Positions 58,546 to 64,000 of a DNA stretch of 64,000 nt are shown in pieces; position 1 is the first letter of the stretch, and each line of letters begins with the position of its first letter. Position numbers and translations under genes: made by a program. The notes beneath the pieces were generated by a model. That model had not been told where the DNA came from and made no database searches. It saw nothing but the letters and a program-made list of their open reading frames with translations. Source of the stretch: Physcomitrium patens (lineage: Eukaryota > Streptophyta > Bryopsida > Funariales > Funariaceae); contig NC_037266.1 in NCBI RefSeq assembly GCF_000002425.4, forward strand, positions 1,828,903 through 1,892,902. The letters run 5' to 3'.

Positions 58546-59773
58546 AAAATAAAAATATTATCATTTTATTTGACTTTATATTTTAAGGTACATTTTACTC
58601 AACTTTTCTTCTTGATCTTGTATTTTCTTTACAGATTTATTTATAATGAGTGCTATAACATCTTCAATTGTTTCTACTATGGTTCTAACTATTATTAAAG
58701 CATTCCAATATTTTCAAGCTCTTTTATTTCTATCATTGACTGTGCATGGAAATAATTATCTATTATCAAAAAAAATAGAAAAAATAAATTTATTTACAAA
58801 ACAATTCTCGGATGCCATTATGTTTGAAGAATCTCCTATAATAAGTATTTCTATTCCTCCTACTATTTGTTAGAAAGCACTTTTTCTCCTTCGTTGTTAT
58901 CTTTTACTTGTATTACAACATCAATATTTAGAAATGGAAGATCTTGTAAAACTTTGAAAGAATCTTAAATCCAGGTTTGATCATCAATAGACCATTTTCC
59001 TTCCACATACACATCATAATTAGAAATATTTACATGTCTTGGATTTTCCAAATTTAAATGATTTCAATAGTAAAATGTTCATACCATGGATACATCAATG
59101 GATTCAATTGGTGTTAATGACTTAGACGCTTATATGAATGATAAAACCTCTAATGATGAATCAAATGATACGCTCATTGATTCTACAACAACACATACTA
59201 TCTTGCAAGATAGACGATTTTTTATTAAAAAATCTTCAACTTGGCAAACTAAAAATATGATGACCATGGTTGGAGCAAATGCATTTTATTTCCAAGAGGG
59301 CACAACAATGGTAAAATTACTTGCACGTTCCATCATTAAATATAAACATGTAATGTTTGTACCCCTCAGTACCTCGGAGTCTGATTAGACACCGAGATGT
59401 GCGTATTAATGGTTATCACCTCTCGATCGCCATTTTAAATAGAAAAGAGGTTTTGATTCTTGCAAAGAACTATAAAGTTGTTGAAAAAACTTTTGCTACA
59501 AAAAATGGTTTATATTGAATTCTAATTCGGCCTCCAATTATATTTAACTTTGCATCATCTATCACAGAGAATCATATTTCTCTCTAGCATGGAAAATTGG
59601 GATATCTAGGATCTACATTATTTAGAAAGATCATTCCATGTATAATTGGACATAATTTAAAGCCTACAGATGTAGACTCTATGGAATTACATCGTGCATG
59701 CATACAAGGTAAAATAATTACTCGGCCTTTAATTTAGAAACTCCCACAAGAATTACCACCAATTCTTGAAAGA

Positions 59774-60889
59774 TTGCATGGTGATATTTGTGGTCCTATT
59801 AATCCAATATCTGGACCATTTTGTTATTTTTTGGTCCTTGTTGATGCATTAAGTAAACAATCACATGTTTCATTATTATCAACTAGAAATATGGTGTTTA
59901 TCAATCTTATATCTATACTTATTCATTTTCAAGCATATTTTCTTAATTATCCTATAAAAATATTGCGTATGGATAATGCAAAAGAATTCGCATCAAATTC
60001 TTTTGAAAACTATTGTATTGCAACAAAAATTGAGTTGATATATTGTGTTCTATATGAATATGCTCAAAATGGACTTGCAGAGTCATTTATAAAGCTACCA
60101 AAACCTCAATGGCGTACCATTGGAGCTCATCGACAAGAAGGCATATATGTTGGTTTTGATTCACCAAGTATTATTTGTATTGTTGATCGATCAACTTGCA
60201 CATTATTACGTGCACGTTTGCAAAATTGCCATTTTGAAGAAAATGTATTTCCATCTCTTCAAAGAGGAGTATCTAATCAACAAAGAAATAAAGTACTTGT
60301 ATTTGAAGCACCAGAAACATTTAGAATGAATCCCAATCTTAGGACATCTTTGGCAGAAACTAAAGTTGCTAAGATTTTGTATCTAAAACGGATCACAGAT
60401 GAAACACCTCATGGCTTCAATGATGCACCTAGAATTACAAGAGTTCCTATTAATGAGGCTCAAAATGCACCTACTCAGATTGCAGTGCCATTGACTACAA
60501 TACCTCAAGTTATAACAACAACTAAAAGAACTCGTAGACCACATAAGCAACCATATAAGAAGAAAGGTATAATATTGACTGATCTTAGTATTATTTTTCA
60601 AGAAATTGCCACTCATCTTGCGGGACTAATAATTTATGATGATATATCCATGCATAATGTACCTTCAATTCTTATGAAAAACAATCTTGGAATTGGAAGA
60701 AATAAGAATAAGTTGAGTAAAGAATTATCTATTCTGTATTGTACTACAGGTGATATTTGTGACAGACCATCTATTATGGTAGATGAATCATTTGCATATA
60801 TGATTATAGAAGCTCTTTCTTGTGAGGAAGACGATCTTGAATCTCAAACCATTGAAGACGCAATGCGTTGCTTTGATTGGTCAAAATAA
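59774..60889 (+). pseudogene. Copia E integrase with in-frame internal deletion
   Basis: A 371-codon open frame. The integrase core begins HGDICGPI (first Asp), continues LVLVDALSKQSHVSLLSTRN and ILRMDNAKEF (second Asp), and YAQNGLAESFI (Glu). It then jumps to KPQWRTIGAHRQEGIYVGFD, normally about 90 residues later, so a deletion kept the frame. The rest is the integrase tail and linker to RT. Confidence 0.75.
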
Positions 60890-61600
60890 AAAACTGCTAT
60901 TGAGGAGGAATATGCCTCTTTGCATAAGAGAAAAGTCTTTGGTCCAATTGTAGACACTTTTACATCTCGCCCTATAGGATATAAGATGGTATTAATACAC
61001 AAGCAAGATGCTCAAGGTCAAATAATCCACTATAAAGCTCGTCTTGTTGCTCAAGGATTTACTCATAGATTTGGCATTGATTATGAATCCACATATTCTC
61101 CAATCATGGATTCAATTACATTTCGATATATTATTGGAATGATAGTTCATGCTACCCTTAAGATGCATCTGATGGATGTAGTAATTGCATATCTATATGG
61201 TTCTCTTGATGCAAATATTTATATGAAAGTTCCACCTGGTTTAGAAATATGAACTTCAAATAGACCCACTTTAGGACAATATCATAGTATTAAATTATGT
61301 AAGGCCTTGTATGGTTTAAGACAATCCGGACACATGTGGTATCAACGTCTTTGAGATTATTTAATTACAAATAAGTTTGTAAGTGATCCACTAATCCCTT
61401 ATTTGTTTATGAAATGAGATAAAACTAGTTTTGTGATCATTACTCTATATGTTGATGAACTTAAACTAGTGGGTACTACATTTGTATGTGTTACAGCTAC
61501 TAACCTTCTTATTCGTGAATTTGAGATGAAAATGGTAGGAAAAATAACTTTCTGCATTGGTCTTTAGATTATTCATCTAACAGATGGTAGCATTTTTTTC
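60890..61600 (+). pseudogene. Copia E reverse transcriptase, broken by stops
   Basis: Reads VLIHKQDAQGQIIHYKARLV, AQGFTHRFGIDYESTYSPIM, LMDVVIAYLYGSLDANIYMK, CKALYGLRQSGHMWYQRL and ITLYVDELKLVG. The YVDD box is YVDE. Stops occur at about 60,887, 61,250, 61,352, 61,417 and 61,566. Confidence 0.75.
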
Positions 61601-61627
61601 TGCCAACTAACGTATAATTGACGAATC

Positions 61628-62430
61628 TTGCAAAGATTTAATATGATTGATGCTTATCCATTGTCCACACCAATGGTTGGACGTGGTCATGATGGTCATA
61701 ATCCATACCATCCATGTGAGGAGGAGGAAGAAATATTAGGAGATCAATATCCATACCTCGCAGCGGTTGGAGCACTTTTATATTTAGCTATATCTACAAG
61801 ATCAAATATCACATTTGTATTTAGTGTTCTTGCAAGACATAGTGCACGTCCAATACTACAACATTGGAATGGCATCAAACATTTATTACGTTATTTAAAA
61901 AGTACTAAAGACTTGGGATTATACTACACACAATCTGCAGATCCAAAATTGGTTAGATATTGTGATGGAAGATATAAATCTGATACTGCAACAGCTTAAT
62001 TTCAAATACGATATGTATTTTTAAGACATGGAGATGCAATATCATAGAAATCAGTGAAACAAACAATAACTGCAACTTCATCCAACCATGCAAAAATTAT
62101 TGTCTTACATGAAGCATCTTGAGAATGTATTTGGTTGCGATCAATTGATAAATTCATTCAAACAACCTTTGGATTTTCATATGATGATTCTTCAACTATC
62201 TTACATAAAGATAATACTGCTTGTATTGCACAGATGCAAGTTGGTTTCATTAAAGGCTACATGGCAAAGCATATTGATCCTAAGTATTTTAGTTATACCT
62301 ATGAATTGATTATTGATTAAGCACTTATAATTAAGAAAATTGAATCTACAAATAACCTTGCTGATCTCTTCACCAAAGCTCTCCCATTGTGCAACCATCG
62401 TCGACTTACTTATGGCATTGGTATGCGGTG
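61628..62430 (+). pseudogene. Copia E RNase H remnant
   Basis: Frames carry YPYLAAVGALLYLAISTRSN, WNGIKHLLRYLKSTKDLGLY, KDNTACIAQMQVGFIKGYMA, KHIDPKYFSYTYEL and NNLADLFTKALP. The first frame stops at 61,999 and the second near 62,320. Confidence 0.75.
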
Positions 62431-62659
62431 ACTTGCTTTTCTTGAATAAGAAAGTTAATGAGCTCTTTAAATAATTAAAAAAAATGATGTTGTACTCTTT
62501 TTCCGTCATCTATGGTTTTGTCCTTAAATACAATAAGATTTTCCTAGATAAGGTTTTAATGAGGCAACAATTGTTGATCTTATAAGATCATAGAAAAGTA
62601 TAGATCATAATTCTATACAAATTTTATATTATGTAAATATTATGATGAGCAAGGAGGAG

Positions 62660-62928
62660 CGTTGAGAGCATTAAATGTACCTGACGCTCTCCATAGTATT
62701 TACCGTAGACTACAGTAAATACCATAGCTACAATATTTAGAGTCTAGTCGAGAAGAATTGTTTATCCTCTCCCCTTTCTCTTCTTGTATACAAGACACAA
62801 CCAGATCAATAGATTTTTATGTGTAAAGCTCTCTATCCTTAGAAACCCTCTTATGTGTATGACTTACTACTACTCTTGTGTGTGTATTACTAACTACTAC
62901 TCTTGTGTTTTTCTAAACATTCTCAACA
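62660..62928 (+). repeat. Copia E 3' LTR
   Basis: Collinear with 57733-58003. The first base is C where the 5' copy has T. Confidence 0.9.
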
Positions 62929-63050
62929 AAAACAAAAGATGACCAACATTTCATCAGCGGCAAGTCTCCAACCATATACTTGACCTGCTCGAAAGCCTCA
63001 TGGGGGACAAAACTAAAACGCACCATTAATAGAATTAATTATTGATGCAA

Positions 63051-63063
63051 GTTGGAGTGGAGG
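63051..63063 (+). other. purine-rich tract before the 63-kb LTR
   Basis: GTTGGAGTGGAGG sits directly left of TGTTGGCG, as a polypurine tract sits beside a 3' LTR. This argues that the LTR is a 3' LTR and not a solo LTR. Confidence 0.6.
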
Positions 63064-63415
63064 TGTTGGCGAACCCCAACTAGCATCAATCAAGACATGA
63101 AAACTCGCTTTGTGCCAACTTCAAATGAATGCGAGTTTCCCTTTTGCTTCACACAATGGCACTACACCGCTGAGCCCCCTCGTTTGCTCCATGTCACTTC
63201 AACTATGTAACGTCGTCTACATCAGCCCCAATGCCATCTCATCCTTGTGAATCATCATTTATCCATGTCATGCTCATTGCTCCAAGTCACCCTTAATTGA
63301 AATTAGGATTAGGATAAAATTTAATTACCACGCTAATGCGGCTGGAGTAAAACACTATGTACTTTTAGACCTTTTTGTGAATGAGAAAGCTCTCGATTGA
63401 TTATAATTTGCAACA
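63064..63415 (+). repeat. Copia LTR, probable 3' LTR of Copia C
   Basis: Homologous to 41115-41483 but keeps many CpG sites and higher GC. It ends GCAACA. No primer site follows, so it is not a 5' LTR. Confidence 0.7.
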
Positions 63416-63896
63416 AAATTTACATTAACCAGTAGTAACAACCGCTGTTTCCATCCGTCCTCTGAAAAGAATCAACCATCTCAACTCTTCTGTAGAGAAT
63501 GTGATTACAAAACAAAACCCTTCAAATCAATCCAACGAGACCCACCAAAACTGCGACTAGAGTGACTTCGAAGGTTTAAGACTCAAACTGGTCCTGTAAA
63601 TTATCCAATGTTAACACCTTTATAATGATGTGTAGACGGAAGACAGAAATACACATGAACTACGACTTCTGAATCAGCATTGGATCCTTCGAAGTCGCAA
63701 AAACTGCAGTTCGACTTTATCATGCCTAACGCTTTCTTTAAGCTACAATTCTACAATCTAAACCACTCTACAGCGTTCCACGGTTGGCACTCCGGCTCGA
63801 TCGTGAAATTTTCAGAAACTCTCTCTCTCATCATAAAATCAGAAGACCAGCAGTTAAGGTCTTTGACATGGCAGCTGAACTTTGAATATAATCTTC
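63416..63896. other. moderate-GC sequence at the right edge
   Basis: No clear gene. The composition resembles the gene islands. If the frame at 63897-63998 is real, this would be its 3' UTR and downstream DNA. Confidence 0.35.
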
Positions 63897-63998
63897 TCAA
63901 ATAGGAGTATCACCTAATCTCGACGAAGGAAGAGACCTGTATCCGCTTTTACTGGTCAGCCGGTTGCACATATGTTGCATGGATTGCAAACGCTCTTT
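63897..63998 (-). CDS. possible 3' end of a minus-strand gene (partial)
   Basis: A minus-strand frame enters from the window edge and stays open for 33 residues (LQSMQHMCNRLTSKSGYRSL followed by PSSRLGDTPI) to a stop at 63897-63899. The composition is gene-like, but a second frame is also open for 16 residues. No family is recognised. Confidence 0.25.
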   Translation of the reverse strand, partial: KERLQSMQHMCNRLTSKSGYRSLPSSRLGDTPI

Positions 63999-64000
63999 TC

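Larger units (their letters stand above)
57733..62928 (+). mobile_element. Ty1/Copia element (Copia E), LTRs and TSD intact
   Basis: LTRs at 57733-58003 (271 bp) and 62660-62928 (269 bp) are about 90 percent alike by eye; AAAAC flanks both sides (57728-57732 and 62929-62933). A primer site adjoins the 5' LTR and a purine-rich tract (AAGGAGGAG) precedes the 3' LTR. Interior on the + strand: GAG trace (HGNNYLLSKKIEKIN near 58,750), integrase (59774-60130), RT (60,900-61,480) and RNase H (61,628-62,400). Stops at several places and a deletion in integrase make it inactive. The 3' LTR starts CG instead of TG. Confidence 0.9.
41115..63415 (+). mobile_element. Ty1/Copia element (Copia C) split by four insertions
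   Basis: The 5' LTR (41115-41483) with primer site, GAG (about 41,930-42,800), integrase (44,650-45,900), RT (46,230-46,800) and RNase H (50,450-51,140) follow normal Copia order on the + strand. At 63064-63415 lies a homologous LTR preceded by a purine-rich tract (63051-63063), as a 3' LTR should be. The gaps are occupied by an AT repeat, Gypsy B, Gypsy D and Copia E. The remaining pieces total about 5.6 kb, close to a full Copia. That the 63-kb LTR is its true partner is inference; the flanks AAATTA and AAATTT agree only partly as target duplication. All frames are broken. Confidence 0.6.

Noticed and set aside
63064-63415. Solo LTR
   Set aside because: A purine-rich tract lies directly to its left and the flanking bases do not form a target duplication, so a 3' LTR fits better.

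Overview
This is nuclear DNA of a land plant. Evidence: an intron-rich chromatin-remodeller gene with plant-type CHD3 motifs, several LTR retrotransposons using classic plant primer sites (initiator Met, Asp), and very AT-rich repeat-filled intergenic DNA with many (TA)n tracts. Intron sizes (about 90 to 600 bp) and the contrast between moderate-GC genes and AT-decayed transposons would fit a moss or other bryophyte, but the species is inference only.

Layout. 1-2.5 kb is AT-rich spacer. 2.5-16.3 kb is a gene island on the + strand. A possible Tudor-like exon with an in-frame stop lies at 3.3-3.6 kb, a small TIR element (MITE) at 4.9-5.2 kb, and a 16-exon CHD3/PICKLE-related remodeller at 5.7-15.3 kb (PHD, two chromodomains, SNF2 motor, then a tail with five SLxEVLRxTG repeats). 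16.3-25 kb holds decayed minus-strand Copia elements and AT repeats. 26.0-27.4 kb is a second clear gene on the minus strand: a three-exon, 215-residue MESD-like ER chaperone with signal peptide and C-terminal KEEL. 29.5-31.2 kb is a small moderate-GC island with orphan ORFs only.

31.6-63.4 kb is a stack of nested retrotransposons. A LINE is split by a minus-strand chromodomain Gypsy element (33.2-39.7 kb). To its right a Copia element (41.1-63.4 kb, + strand) appears to have been interrupted by four later insertions: an AT-rich repeat (42.8-44.6), a Gypsy remnant related to the first (46.8-50.4), a Gypsy element with perfect target-site duplication ATTAA (51,183-57,248), and a second Copia element with perfect duplication AAAAC (57,733-62,928). 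Removing the insertions leaves about 5.6 kb, a normal Copia length. The last 100 bases may be the 3' end of a minus-strand gene.

The two clear genes are independent: one acts in the nucleus on chromatin, the other in the ER lumen. The transposons are all inactive by inspection. Much of their damage is G/C to A/T change, as expected from deamination of methylated cytosine, and it is heavier on the left of the nest than on the right. I found no CRISPR array, no operon, no tRNA or rRNA gene and no clearly new biological system. The most unusual items are the repeated C-terminal motif of the remodeller, the MESD-like gene, and a Copia primer site that matches the anticodon arm of tRNA-Ile rather than a tRNA 3' end.
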